DNA of 32,801 nucleotides, from contig JAUMBQ010000016.1 in the NCBI GenBank assembly GCA_032119595.1, forward strand, positions 1 through 32,801. The letters are read 5' to 3'. The notes below the pieces were generated by a model. It saw only the letters and a list, made by a program, of their open reading frames with translations. It had not been told where the DNA came from and did not search any database. Shown here one piece after another: positions 7,194 to 14,684 of the stretch; position 1 is the first letter of the stretch, and each line of letters begins with the position of its first letter. Source of the DNA: JAGIBJ01 sp032119595. GTDB taxonomy: Bacteria; Actinomycetota; Thermoleophilia; Solirubrobacterales; Solirubrobacteraceae. A program made the translations under genes and the position numbers.

Positions 7194-8000
7194 CTGCCCA
7201 CCCTGTTCGTCAACGAAGCCGCGCTCGACTACGAGGTCATCGGCGATGCCGGTCCGCTGGTGGTGCAGCTCCACGGCCTCACCTCCAGCCGAGCCCGCGA
7301 CGTCCAGCTCGGCCTCGACCTTCCAATGGCGCTCCGCGAGCATCGAATCCTGCGATACGACGCACGCGGGCATGGCGGCTCAACTGGCTCGACCGATCCA
7401 GCGACCTACACCTGGCCGCAGCTCGCCGACGATCTGCTGCGACTGCTTGAGCATGTTGCACCCGGGGAGCAGGTCCACGGCGTCGGCCCGTCGATGGGGG
7501 CCGCGACGCTCCTCCACGCCGCGCGCCGCGAACCTTCGCGCTTCGCCAGCCTGACGCTCGTCACCCCACCGACGGCCTGGGAAACCCGCGTGGCCCAGCG
7601 CGGGACCTACCTCATCAACGCCGACATGGTGGAGCGCCTGGGCATCGAAGCGTTCGTCGAGCTGGGTCTCACGGCGCCGGTCGTTCCCGCACTGGCCGAT
7701 GCTCCGCACACGGCGCCGGCCGTGTCAGAGGCGCTGCTGCCCGCGTTGCTGCGCGGCGCGGCCCTGTCGGACCTGCCGTTGCCCGACGAACTCGAAGCCA
7801 TCGAGGCCCCGACCTTGCTGCTGGCCTGGAGCGACGATCCCACGCATCCGGTGAGCACCGCGCTCGCGCTGGCCGAGACGCTGCCCGACACTCGCCTCGT
7901 CGTCGCCCGCACCCCATACGGCGTCATCGCCTGGCCAGGCCTCTTCGCCGACCACGTGACGGGCCACGCCCCGACGCTGCCCGGCGCCGGAGGAAGCTAG
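7194..8000 (+). CDS. alpha/beta hydrolase with apparent CTG start
   Basis: 268 residues from the CTG at 7194. The fold is clear: first strand PTLFVNEAALDYEVIG, oxyanion HG at 27-28 (VVQLHGLTSS), YDARGHGGS, nucleophile elbow G-P-S100-M-G, and acid-strand LLLAWSDDPTHP. The expected catalytic His region near the C-terminus reads TPYGVIAWPGLF without His in the usual place, so the triad may be incomplete or His is supplied elsewhere (DHVTGH). In frame there is no ATG, GTG or TTG between 7141 and the first strand; homologous proteins normally begin M-PTL, and the codon at that place is CTG with GGAA six bases upstream. Function could be esterase or an enol-lactonase-like enzyme. Confidence 0.82.
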   Translation: MPTLFVNEAALDYEVIGDAGPLVVQLHGLTSSRARDVQLGLDLPMALREHRILRYDARGHGGSTGSTDPATYTWPQLADDLLRLLEHVAPGEQVHGVGPSMGAATLLHAARREPSRFASLTLVTPPTAWETRVAQRGTYLINADMVERLGIEAFVELGLTAPVVPALADAPHTAPAVSEALLPALLRGAALSDLPLPDELEAIEAPTLLLAWSDDPTHPVSTALALAETLPDTRLVVARTPYGVIAWPGLFADHVTGHAPTLPGAGGS

Positions 8001-8165
8001 GGCGTAACCCGCACCAGCGAGCATCTGCTTGGACGGTCAGAACGCTGGATGTCGAACGCCATCGCGATCCCGCCCGAAGGACTGGCGGGATCGCCCCACG
8101 ATGCCCGGTCTGGGCGCAGGCACCCAATCCGGTGCGACGACGAGCTGGTTTGCCACACTCCGCGC

Positions 8166-9260
8166 ATGGCTGGCCGCGCGGACTTCGACATCTACAACGT
8201 CCTGCTCGGACTCGGCCGCATTCGCGAGGCGGGCCAAGTCCTGCAGGCGACGCTCGACCCGACGTTCCTCGTGCGCCTGCGCCGGACCATCCTGCCCCTC
8301 CCGCTGATCGATCGACCGCGGAAGCCGGTCGACGTCACCACGCTCTTCCCACCGCTGAAGTCGCGTCCGATTCCGTCGCTGGACGGCAAGCGAGTTGGGC
8401 TTATTGCCGGCGGTGGCTCAGGCGGCTGCGTGTCGCTCATCGGCGTGCGGCGCGCGTTCGAGGAGGCCGGGATCGAGCCGGCGATGATCTCGTCGTGCTC
8501 AGGCGGCACGCTGTGGGGCTCGATGTGGGCGGCCGGGCTCAGCGCCGAGGAGATGGCGGAATTTTGCCTGGGTTGGGAGATCGAGGACTACCTCGACATT
8601 CAATGGCACAAGATCCCGGGGTTCGTCGCGTCGGCGTTCCGGGGCTTCACGGGCGTCGCGAAAGGCGAGGCGGTGCAGCGCACGTTCGATGAGCGCTTCG
8701 GCGACCTCACCGTCGGCGAGCTTCCGATCCCGCTGACCTCGATCGTCTACGACATGGATCGCGGCGGCGTGGAGTACTTCGGGCCCGCGACGCACCCAGA
8801 GATGACGGTCGGCGAACTCGTGCGGATCGCGATCGCGCTCCCGCTGGTGATGGAAGCCGTCAACGTCGATGGGCACCTGTACGTGGACGGCGGCGTGATC
8901 GACCTCCTCCCCGCCCGGCCACTGCACGACGACGGCGCCATCGACCACGTCGTGGCCGTCAACGTGATGCTGCCGCCGCAGCTTCAGCCACCTGACCTCA
9001 CCGGCTGGCCGGATCGCCTCATGGGGATCCTCGACGCCGCCCGCCAGGCCGAGCAGGGCTTCCACCTCGAACTCGCCCGCCGCACGCTCTCCGACTTCGA
9101 CGGCCGCTTCACGATCATCGACGCGGCCGATCACAGCCTCCTGCGTGGCCCGTCGTTCTTCGATCTCTTCCTCGACCGCTCTCGCTGGCCCGAGCTCATC
9201 CAGCACGGCTACGAGCGCGCCACGGAAGAACTCGAGCGTCTGGCCGCAGCGCCGCACTGA
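8166..9260 (+). CDS. patatin-like phospholipase family protein
   Basis: 364 residues. The patatin catalytic dyad and oxyanion hole are intact: glycine loop AGGGSGG at about 81-87, nucleophile Ser112 in SSCSGG, and Asp241 in the VDGG motif (LYVDGGVIDLLPA). The family hydrolyses acyl esters of phospholipids or neutral lipids with a Ser-Asp dyad. There is no signal peptide, so it acts in the cytoplasm or at the inner membrane face. The frame is open to an ATG at 8049, but the ATG at 8166 is preferred because the protein-like sequence (MAGRADFDIYNVLLGLGRI) starts there. It lies between the hydrolase and the cholesterol-oxidase-like gene on the same strand, suggesting a joint role in lipid use. 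Confidence 0.9.
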   Translation: MAGRADFDIYNVLLGLGRIREAGQVLQATLDPTFLVRLRRTILPLPLIDRPRKPVDVTTLFPPLKSRPIPSLDGKRVGLIAGGGSGGCVSLIGVRRAFEEAGIEPAMISSCSGGTLWGSMWAAGLSAEEMAEFCLGWEIEDYLDIQWHKIPGFVASAFRGFTGVAKGEAVQRTFDERFGDLTVGELPIPLTSIVYDMDRGGVEYFGPATHPEMTVGELVRIAIALPLVMEAVNVDGHLYVDGGVIDLLPARPLHDDGAIDHVVAVNVMLPPQLQPPDLTGWPDRLMGILDAARQAEQGFHLELARRTLSDFDGRFTIIDAADHSLLRGPSFFDLFLDRSRWPELIQHGYERATEELERLAAAPH

Positions 9261-9423
9261 AAGCGGCAGCGCGTCGGCGCTCAGGGAACACCTAGAGCGG
9301 CGAGGCCCCGATGCCAATCACTTACGGAGCCAGCGAGCCTCCGCGGACCGTGGATCGTGAGACGACGTTCTCGTTTTCCGTGCATTGAACAGCTGCGGAT
9401 GCTGGGCCATTCCTGTGTGACGG

Positions 9424-9452
9424 TTGACGTATAGGCAGGCGCGTCCTACGGT
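9424..9452 (+). promoter_or_regulatory. promoter, TTGACG - 17 bp - TACGGT
   Basis: A near-consensus housekeeping promoter: TTGACG at 9424-9429 and TACGGT at 9447-9452 with a 17-bp spacer. It lies about 75 bases before the ATG of the cholesterol-oxidase-like gene at 9528, inside the 267-bp gap after the patatin gene, and implies a leader of about 70 bases. Confidence 0.6.
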
Positions 9453-9527
9453 CCCGCCGGTCCCTGTAACCGGTCTTGCTCGGCTGTTTCGCCGAGTGGG
9501 CCTGGTTCCCGAGCTGGTCCCCCTGCC

Positions 9528-11111
9528 ATGTCTGCTTTCAATCGCCGCGCGTTCCTTGCCCGCACCGCTGTCGCTGGTGCCGGCGTCACCGGACTGGCCG
9601 CCTCGTCGGCGCGGGCCACCACCAAAGTTCCACTGACGCGCAGCGAGGAACGCGTGGTGGTCATCGGCTCCGGATTCGGTGGCGGCGTGAGTTCGCTGCG
9701 CCTCGCCCAAGCCGGCGTGCCCGTGCTGGTGCTCGAACGCGGAAAGCGCTGGCCAACTGGCCCGAACTCCAACACGTTCCCGCGGCTCTCGAGCATCGAC
9801 AAGCGCCTGCTTTGGTACGGCTCGAACCCGAAGATCTACGGCAAGACCTACCTGCTGCCCCGGTACGCCGGCCTGATCGACGCCGTCGCCGGCGAGAACA
9901 TGACCGCCCTCTGCGCGGCGGGCGTCGGCGGCGGATCACTCGTGTACCAGGGGATGACGCTCCAGCCCGAAGCCGACGTGTTCAACAGCGTGCTGCCCGA
10001 ACAGCTCGACTTCGACCGCATGAACGCCGTGCACTACCCGCGGGTCGCCGAGATGCTGAAGGTCGCGGTCGCGCCGGACGAACTCGTCGCTGCGGCGCCG
10101 TACAAGGCGTCACGAGTCTTTGCGCGCAACGTCAAACGCTCCGGCTATGGCCTCGAGAAGATCCCGATGCCGATCGACTGGAACTACGCCCTGGCGGAGC
10201 TGCGCGGCGAGATGCGGCCGTCGTACACCAACGGCGACGGCGCCATGGGCGTCAACAACGGCGGCAAGCACTCCGTCGACGTGACGTACCTCGCGCAGGC
10301 CGAGCAGACCGGACTCGTGACCGTGGCTCCGCTCCACAACGTCACTCGCGTCCGGCGAGACCCGTCGGGCCGCTGGGAGATCTCGGTCGACCACACGGAC
10401 GTGAACGGTCGGCTGATCGAGCAGAAGATCATCACGGCGAAGTCGCTCATCATGGCCGCCGGCAGCCTCAACACGACGCAGCTGCTGGTGCAGGCCGCTG
10501 GCCGCGGCGACATTCCGGACCTGCCCGACGGTCTCGGCCAGGGCTGGGGCACCAACGCCGACCGCATCTACGTGTGGGAGAACTTCGCCGACGATTTCGG
10601 TCCCCGCCAGGGCGGCCCGGTGGTCTACGGCAGCAAGGACTGGACCGACCCGTCGCTCGCGAACACGATCATTCAGGCGTCGCTCCCACCGCTCGGCGCG
10701 ATCCCGAGCAACCACATGACGATGCTCGTGGGCTTCGGCGTGAGCGAGGCGCGAGGCCGGTTCGTCTACGACGGAGCACGCGATCGGGCCGTCCTCAAAT
10801 GGCCCAAGAACGGCGACGCCAAGGTCCATGCCCAGATCCACAAGCGCGTCCGGAAGGTCGCCGGCCAGTGGAGTGCGCTCATCGACACCAATGCGATCGC
10901 GCCGACGACCTGGCACGCGCTCGGCGGCGCCTGCATGGGCACCGTTTGCGACCTCGAGGGTCGCGTGAAGGATCAGCCCGGCCTGTACGTGCTCGACGGC
11001 GCGTTGATCCCGGGCACGACCGCCGCCTGCAACCCGTCGATGACGATCGCGGCAGTCGCCGAGCGTGCGATGGACTCGATCGTCGCAAACGACATCGGCA
11101 CGATTATCTAG
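9528..11111 (+). CDS. Tat-exported GMC-type FAD oxidoreductase, cholesterol-oxidase-like
   Basis: 527 residues. The N-terminus carries a twin-arginine signal (NRRAFLARTAVAGAGVTGLAA, cleavage near ARA). The FAD Rossmann motif is GSGFGG at 47-52 with ERGKRW closing the fold, followed by the GAG-like AAGVGGGSLVYQGM. At the C-terminus TWHALGG (His463) and CNPSMTIAA (Asn502) match the catalytic His and Asn of class I cholesterol oxidases (His447 and Asn485 in the Streptomyces enzyme). The family oxidises the 3-beta hydroxyl of sterols to the ketone with release of hydrogen peroxide. Other GMC alcohol oxidases are possible, but the LYVLDGALIPG - NPSMTIAA layout favours the cholesterol oxidase branch. 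Neighbouring lipases and a P450 fit a role in sterol or lipid use. Confidence 0.87.
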   Translation: MSAFNRRAFLARTAVAGAGVTGLAASSARATTKVPLTRSEERVVVIGSGFGGGVSSLRLAQAGVPVLVLERGKRWPTGPNSNTFPRLSSIDKRLLWYGSNPKIYGKTYLLPRYAGLIDAVAGENMTALCAAGVGGGSLVYQGMTLQPEADVFNSVLPEQLDFDRMNAVHYPRVAEMLKVAVAPDELVAAAPYKASRVFARNVKRSGYGLEKIPMPIDWNYALAELRGEMRPSYTNGDGAMGVNNGGKHSVDVTYLAQAEQTGLVTVAPLHNVTRVRRDPSGRWEISVDHTDVNGRLIEQKIITAKSLIMAAGSLNTTQLLVQAAGRGDIPDLPDGLGQGWGTNADRIYVWENFADDFGPRQGGPVVYGSKDWTDPSLANTIIQASLPPLGAIPSNHMTMLVGFGVSEARGRFVYDGARDRAVLKWPKNGDAKVHAQIHKRVRKVAGQWSALIDTNAIAPTTWHALGGACMGTVCDLEGRVKDQPGLYVLDGALIPGTTAACNPSMTIAAVAERAMDSIVANDIGTII

Positions 11112-11185
11112 ACGCGCCAACGCTGCCCTGAACGTGCGATGACGGACTGGTCCGCGACCTGCCCCAACGGGCCAACCGCGGGTTC

Positions 11186-11191
11186 TATGGT
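11186..11191 (+). promoter_or_regulatory. -10 box TATGGT of a leaderless transcript
   Basis: TATGGT followed by 6 bases and the ATG at 11198. It is the same box as at 2031 and 4014. Confidence 0.5.
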
Positions 11192-11197
11192 GACGTC

Positions 11198-11419
11198 ATG
11201 GAACAGCCGCTCGACCCCGCCACCGCGAACACCGACCCGCTCTGCCCGACGTGCATGCAGCCGGCCACGCTCTCGCTGGCCGGCCCGCCGCACAGCTTCG
11301 AGTGCCGCAACGAGGCGTGCCCGGAGTTCGGGAGCCCGGCGTTCTACGACTCCGACAACGGCAGCCACGTCGTCGACCACATCGACGATCAGCACTCCTC
11401 GGGGCAGCTCGCCGAGTAG
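11198..11419 (+). CDS. small zinc-ribbon protein
   Basis: 73 residues. Two metal-binding half sites are visible: CPTC at residues 16-19 and CRNEAC at about 36-41, spaced as in a zinc ribbon (C-x2-C ... C-x4-C). The C-terminal third is acidic and His-rich (SHVVDHIDDQH). The role is unknown; such proteins often bind nucleic acids or protein partners. The start is set by a TATGGT -10 box 6 bases upstream. The stop is 4 bp from that of the convergent selO. Confidence 0.75.
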   Translation: MEQPLDPATANTDPLCPTCMQPATLSLAGPPHSFECRNEACPEFGSPAFYDSDNGSHVVDHIDDQHSSGQLAE

Positions 11420-11423
11420 CGGG

Positions 11424-12905
11424 TCAGGTGCCGCAGAACGTCCGGTAGGGACGCGCTTCTTCCGGCGCCGGCTCGGCCCAAGCCTCAAGGCCGTGACGCT
11501 CGGTGAATGGGTGCTCGAGCACCGCGAGCATCGCTCGGAACGGTTGGAGGTCGCCGGCGGTGGCGGCTGAGAGGGCCGCCTCGACGAGATGGTTGCGAGG
11601 GATGTAGACCGGGTTGACGCGGTCCATCGCTGCTGCGGCCTCGGCGGGGTCGATGCGTTCGGCGGCGAGGAGGTCCCGCCAGTGCGCCGACCAGGCCTGG
11701 AATCGGGCTGCGTCCTCGAACTGGGCGTTCACTCGCGCGCCATCGCCCTCGAGCGACGCTGAGAGCGCGCGGAAGAATGAGGTGAAGTCGGGCTTGTCGT
11801 TCTGCAGCACGAGCAGGAGCTCGTCCACGAGCGATTCGACCTCCGGCGTCGCAGCGGGCAGCCCAAGCTTCGCGGCCATGCCGGCTGCAAACGCCGCGTC
11901 ATATCGCGGCCTGAACGAGCGGAGCACGTCGGTGAGCGACGCCGCCGCAGCCTCCCGGTCGGGCCCGAAGAGCGGAAGCAGGGCGTCGCCGAGGCGCGCG
12001 AGGTTCCACTGCGTGATCGTCGGCTGGTTGCCGTAGGCGTACCGGCCGCCGTGGTCGATCGAGCTGAAGACCGTCTCCAGGCCGTACCGGTCCATGAACG
12101 CGCACGGGCCGTAGTCGATCGTCTGGCCGGAGATCGCGACGTTGTCGGTGTTCATCACGCCGTGCACGAAGCCCACGAGCATCCACTGCGCGACGAGATC
12201 GGCCTGGGCCGCGACGACGCGAGTGTAGAAGTCGAGGTACGGGCTCGCGGCGGAGGCCGACGTTGGGTAATGCCTGGCGATCGCGTAGTCGGCCAAGCGC
12301 CGGAGCAGCTCGAGGTCGCCCGTTGCTGCGGCGTACTCAAAGGTCCCAACGCGCAGGTGGCTTTCAGCGACCCGCGTCAGGACCGCGCCCGGCAGAGGCG
12401 TTTCCCGACGCACCGGCTCGTTGGTGGCGACGACCGCGAGCGCCCGCGCGGTCGGGATGCCGAGGGCGTGCATCGCTTCGCTGATCGCGAACTCGCGCAG
12501 CATCGGGCCGAGCGCTGCCTTGCCATCGCCGCCGCGAGCAAACGGCGTCCGGCCGGACCCCTTGAGGTGAAGGTCTTGGCGCACGCCATGGGTGTCGACC
12601 ATCTCGCCGAGGAGCAACGCGCGTCCGTCGCCCAGCCGCGGCGAGTAGCCGCCGAACTGGTGGCCGGCATACGCCTGAGCGACCGGCTCAGCTCCTTCCG
12701 GCACGACGCTACCTGACAGCGCCGCGACGCCCTCGGGCGTTTGTAGCCGCTCCACGTCGACGCCGAGATCGGCCGCGAGCGGCGCATTCAGCACGAGCAG
12801 CGCGGGCGCCTCGATCGTTGCGCCTTGCCATTCCACGTAGAGGCCGTTGAGCTCGCGCACGAACGTGTTGTCGAAGGCAAACAGGGGCCGTGCGGCGACG
12901 CTCAT
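11424..12905 (-). CDS. selO: SelO family protein adenylyltransferase (YdiU)
   Basis: 493 residues, typical for the family. SelO is a pseudokinase that binds ATP upside down and transfers AMP to Ser/Thr/Tyr of proteins, linked to the redox stress response. Visible motifs are AYAGHQFGGYSPRLGDGRA near 79-96, LHLKGSGRTPFAR with the ATP-contacting Lys115, REFAISEAMHALGIPT, the active-site MNTDN (251-255) and DYGPCAFMD (from Asp264). The tail ends FCGT, so Cys491 occupies the position of the conserved C-terminal Cys, or Sec in eukaryotes. TAGCCT ends 6 bases before the ATG, consistent with a leaderless mRNA. Confidence 0.94.
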   Translation of the reverse strand: MSVAARPLFAFDNTFVRELNGLYVEWQGATIEAPALLVLNAPLAADLGVDVERLQTPEGVAALSGSVVPEGAEPVAQAYAGHQFGGYSPRLGDGRALLLGEMVDTHGVRQDLHLKGSGRTPFARGGDGKAALGPMLREFAISEAMHALGIPTARALAVVATNEPVRRETPLPGAVLTRVAESHLRVGTFEYAAATGDLELLRRLADYAIARHYPTSASAASPYLDFYTRVVAAQADLVAQWMLVGFVHGVMNTDNVAISGQTIDYGPCAFMDRYGLETVFSSIDHGGRYAYGNQPTITQWNLARLGDALLPLFGPDREAAAASLTDVLRSFRPRYDAAFAAGMAAKLGLPAATPEVESLVDELLLVLQNDKPDFTSFFRALSASLEGDGARVNAQFEDAARFQAWSAHWRDLLAAERIDPAEAAAAMDRVNPVYIPRNHLVEAALSAATAGDLQPFRAMLAVLEHPFTERHGLEAWAEPAPEEARPYRTFCGT

Positions 12906-12911
12906 GATTTG

Positions 12912-12917
12912 AGGCTA
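12912..12917 (-). promoter_or_regulatory. -10 box TAGCCT before selO
   Basis: Minus-strand TAGCCT followed by 6 bases (CAAATC) and the ATG of selO at 12905. No clear -35 box. Confidence 0.45.
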
Positions 12918-12933
12918 GCCAGCAGCGGTCATC

Positions 12934-12959
12934 GCGCGCGAGCCAAGCAGCTCGCGCGC
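12934..12959. terminator. perfect 10-bp stem-loop after the flavoprotein gene
   Basis: GCGCGCGAGC and GCTCGCGCGC pair perfectly around the loop CAAGCA. It starts 15 bases beyond the stop (12975) of the flavoprotein gene on the minus strand and so separates it from selO transcribed in the same direction. Confidence 0.6.
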
Positions 12960-12974
12960 CAGCGAATGAGGTCG

Positions 12975-14102
12975 CTACGCGACTTGCGTGAGGTACTGCG
13001 AGAGGTAGCGGGCCGCGACCTTGCCCTCAGGCGTGGCGGTGGGCTCGGTGGTGAAGACCGAGTCGTAGGCGTGCCCGCCTTCGAGGCGCGCGCTGAGGAA
13101 CCACGGAGCATCGCCCGTAATGAACATCCCGCGAAGCAGGCCCTCCACCGGTTGAGGGTCGATGATCTCGCCAGCCTCGGCGGCAATGGCCTCGGCGACG
13201 GCGTCCGCCTGCTGTGCGGAGAAACCGCCGTGCTTGATCAGCGACGCCGTCGCGTCGCCCGCAGCAAACACGCCCGGTACCCCGATGACTCGGCCATGGT
13301 CGTCGACTGGCACGAACCCGTGCTCGTCATGTGGGACGCCGACGATGGCGGGCCCGACGAGCTCGGGAAGCGCGACGACGCGGTCGACCGGCATGCGGCG
13401 CTGGCCAGGGCTGATCACGATCTCGTCCGGGCTGGGGACTTCGGCCTCGGAGGAGGTCACGACCTCGACTCCGCCCTGATGGAGCAGACGAGCGACACCC
13501 TTGCTGGCCACGGTGCCGAACAGCATCATCGGGCGGTCCTCCGGCGTGATGAGCGTCGTGAGGAGCTGAACGCCGCGATCCTGGGCGCGGCGCGCCGTCA
13601 TGTACGCGAGTTCGTAGAGCGGCAGCGGCCAAGCCGGCCCGGTCGGCGTGACGAACGCGACGCTGCGAATCGCCGCGGTATCGACCTCGTGCAGGATGCC
13701 GGCAAGCACGGAGGCCATCGAACGGAAGTTGACCGTGGCGGCGTGCTCGTAGCGAGCGTGTGGCCGGGCACCCAGGGCCAACACGAGCGAGTCATACGGC
13801 ACCTCTTTCCCACCGGTCGTGGTGATCGTCCTCGCGGCCGTGTCCACATGGTCGAGGGCGTCGACCAGGAGCGTGGCCCCGGCATCTCGGACGATCGGCG
13901 CGAGGGGATAGTGGTCGGCTTCCGGAAACTCAAACGGCTCGCGGACCGACTGCGCGCGCACGACGTACTCCTCGTTCGGAGCGACGACGGTACGGGTCGT
14001 CCGATCCGGTGAGAGTTGGCGAAGCGCCAGCGCAGCCTCCAAGGCGGCAACACCGCCTCCTACGATCACCACCCGGTGCTTGTCTGACCCCTGCGACATC
14101 AT
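12975..14102 (-). CDS. FAD-dependent pyridine-nucleotide oxidoreductase, SQR/NDH-2-like
   Basis: 375 residues of the two-dinucleotide-binding-domain flavoprotein superfamily. The FAD Rossmann motif is VVIVGGGVAALEAA (11-24), the middle segment contains YDSLVLALGARPH, and the second FAD contact is GVPGVFAAGDATASLIKHGGFSAQQADAVAE. The order and the last motif resemble sulfide:quinone reductases and type II NADH dehydrogenases. The cysteine pair needed for sulfide oxidation is not seen, so a sulfide role is doubtful. The start is the first of two ATGs, 6 bases after a TAGTGT -10 box. A possible short ORF lies immediately upstream on the same strand. Confidence 0.85.
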   Translation of the reverse strand: MMSQGSDKHRVVIVGGGVAALEAALALRQLSPDRTTRTVVAPNEEYVVRAQSVREPFEFPEADHYPLAPIVRDAGATLLVDALDHVDTAARTITTTGGKEVPYDSLVLALGARPHARYEHAATVNFRSMASVLAGILHEVDTAAIRSVAFVTPTGPAWPLPLYELAYMTARRAQDRGVQLLTTLITPEDRPMMLFGTVASKGVARLLHQGGVEVVTSSEAEVPSPDEIVISPGQRRMPVDRVVALPELVGPAIVGVPHDEHGFVPVDDHGRVIGVPGVFAAGDATASLIKHGGFSAQQADAVAEAIAAEAGEIIDPQPVEGLLRGMFITGDAPWFLSARLEGGHAYDSVFTTEPTATPEGKVAARYLSQYLTQVA

Positions 14103-14108
14103 GGGCCA

Positions 14109-14137
14109 ACACTACGCCGCAAAGGGCGCCAGGTCAG
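14109..14137 (-). promoter_or_regulatory. promoter CTGACC - 17 bp - TAGTGT, leaderless
   Basis: On the minus strand CTGACC (14132-14137) and TAGTGT (14109-14114) are 17 bp apart, and the -10 ends 6 bases before the ATG of the flavoprotein gene. The -35 overlaps the stop codon of the short ORF at 14134-14262. Confidence 0.5.
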
Positions 14138-14262
14138 CCGAGGAATGCCGCCGCGGACGCCCGGAGAACTACGGACGCGCCGATGTGGCCGCGCCGCGCG
14201 AAGACGATCCGATTGCAGGGCCTTTGAGCCGTCCACCACCCGAGGCGGGCCAAGCGGTTCAC
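14134..14262 (-). CDS. candidate 42-residue short ORF with a perfect ribosome site
   Basis: A GTG at 14262 is preceded, with 8-base spacing, by AGGAGGTGA, the strongest ribosome binding site in the window. The frame runs 42 codons to TGA, ends 31 bases before the flavoprotein gene, and nearly 90% of third positions are G or C. The peptide (starting MNRLARLGWWTAQRPCNRIV) is basic with one Cys and no recognised family. A possible promoter sits just upstream (TTGAGC 14307-14312, TACGTC 14285-14290, 16 bp apart). It could be a leader peptide or a small gene; the complementary sequence resembles the 3' tail of 16S rRNA, so chance is also possible. Confidence 0.4.
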   Translation of the reverse strand: MNRLARLGWWTAQRPCNRIVFARRGHIGASVVLRASAAAFLG

Positions 14263-14303
14263 AGCGGTCACCTCCTGTCCTAATGACGTACGAGACTGCC
14301 TCT

Positions 14304-14672
14304 ATGGCTCAAATCGAAGACCTTGATTTCATCGGCATCCCTACGCAGGATCCGCCCCGCGCTCGGGCGTTCTACCGCGACGTGCTCGGCATGCGACCGG
14401 ACGACCACGCTGAGTGGGAGCAGTGGGCTGGCAAGACCTGCTTCGGCATTTGGGAGCCCGAGAAGGTCGGCATGCCGTTCGTCGCGCAGAAGGGCAATCC
14501 CCTCCCACTGCGCGCCGACGACGTACAGGCCATGCGGGCGGAGCTCGAAGCCAAGGGCGTGCAGTTCTTCGGCGAGACGATGGACACGACCGCGTGTCAT
14601 ATGGCGTTCTTCGAGGATCCCGACGGCAACCAGCTCATGCTGCATCGCCGCTACGCCCCGTACCCGGACTGA
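14304..14672 (+). CDS. VOC (glyoxalase/bleomycin resistance) family protein
   Basis: 122 residues from the ATG at 14304, one vicinal-oxygen-chelate domain. The N-terminal strand-helix IEDLDFIGIPTQDPPRARAFYRDVLGM and the C-terminal CHMAFFEDPDGNQLMLHRRY are diagnostic. Possible metal ligands are His in ACHMAFF and Glu/His near the ends; the usual N-terminal His (xxH at strand 1) is replaced by Phe-Ile-Gly, so metal binding may be lost or altered. An ATG seven codons upstream (14283) is an alternative start. It converges with the winged-helix gene, 12 bp between stops. Confidence 0.86.
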   Translation: MAQIEDLDFIGIPTQDPPRARAFYRDVLGMRPDDHAEWEQWAGKTCFGIWEPEKVGMPFVAQKGNPLPLRADDVQAMRAELEAKGVQFFGETMDTTACHMAFFEDPDGNQLMLHRRYAPYPD

Positions 14673-14684
14673 CCCAGTTCTGTC

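Noticed and set aside
10110..11120. Minus-strand ORF of 336 codons inside the cholesterol-oxidase-like gene
   Set aside because: Shadow frame of a gene with clear FAD and catalytic motifs; its composition (Arg, Asp, His, Val rich) is typical of antisense translation in GC-rich genomes.
12825..14012. Plus-strand ORF of 395 codons over selO and the flavoprotein gene
   Set aside because: Antisense to two recognisable genes, no ribosome site and no domain.
12975..14102. Sulfide:quinone reductase as a specific function
   Set aside because: The fold and FAD motifs fit, but the redox-active Cys residues required for sulfide oxidation are not visible, so only the wider family is called.
14262..14276. 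Fragment of 16S rRNA 3' end (TCACCTCCT on the plus strand)
   Set aside because: Only nine bases match and no other rRNA sequence surrounds them; it is better explained as the complement of a ribosome binding site or as chance.
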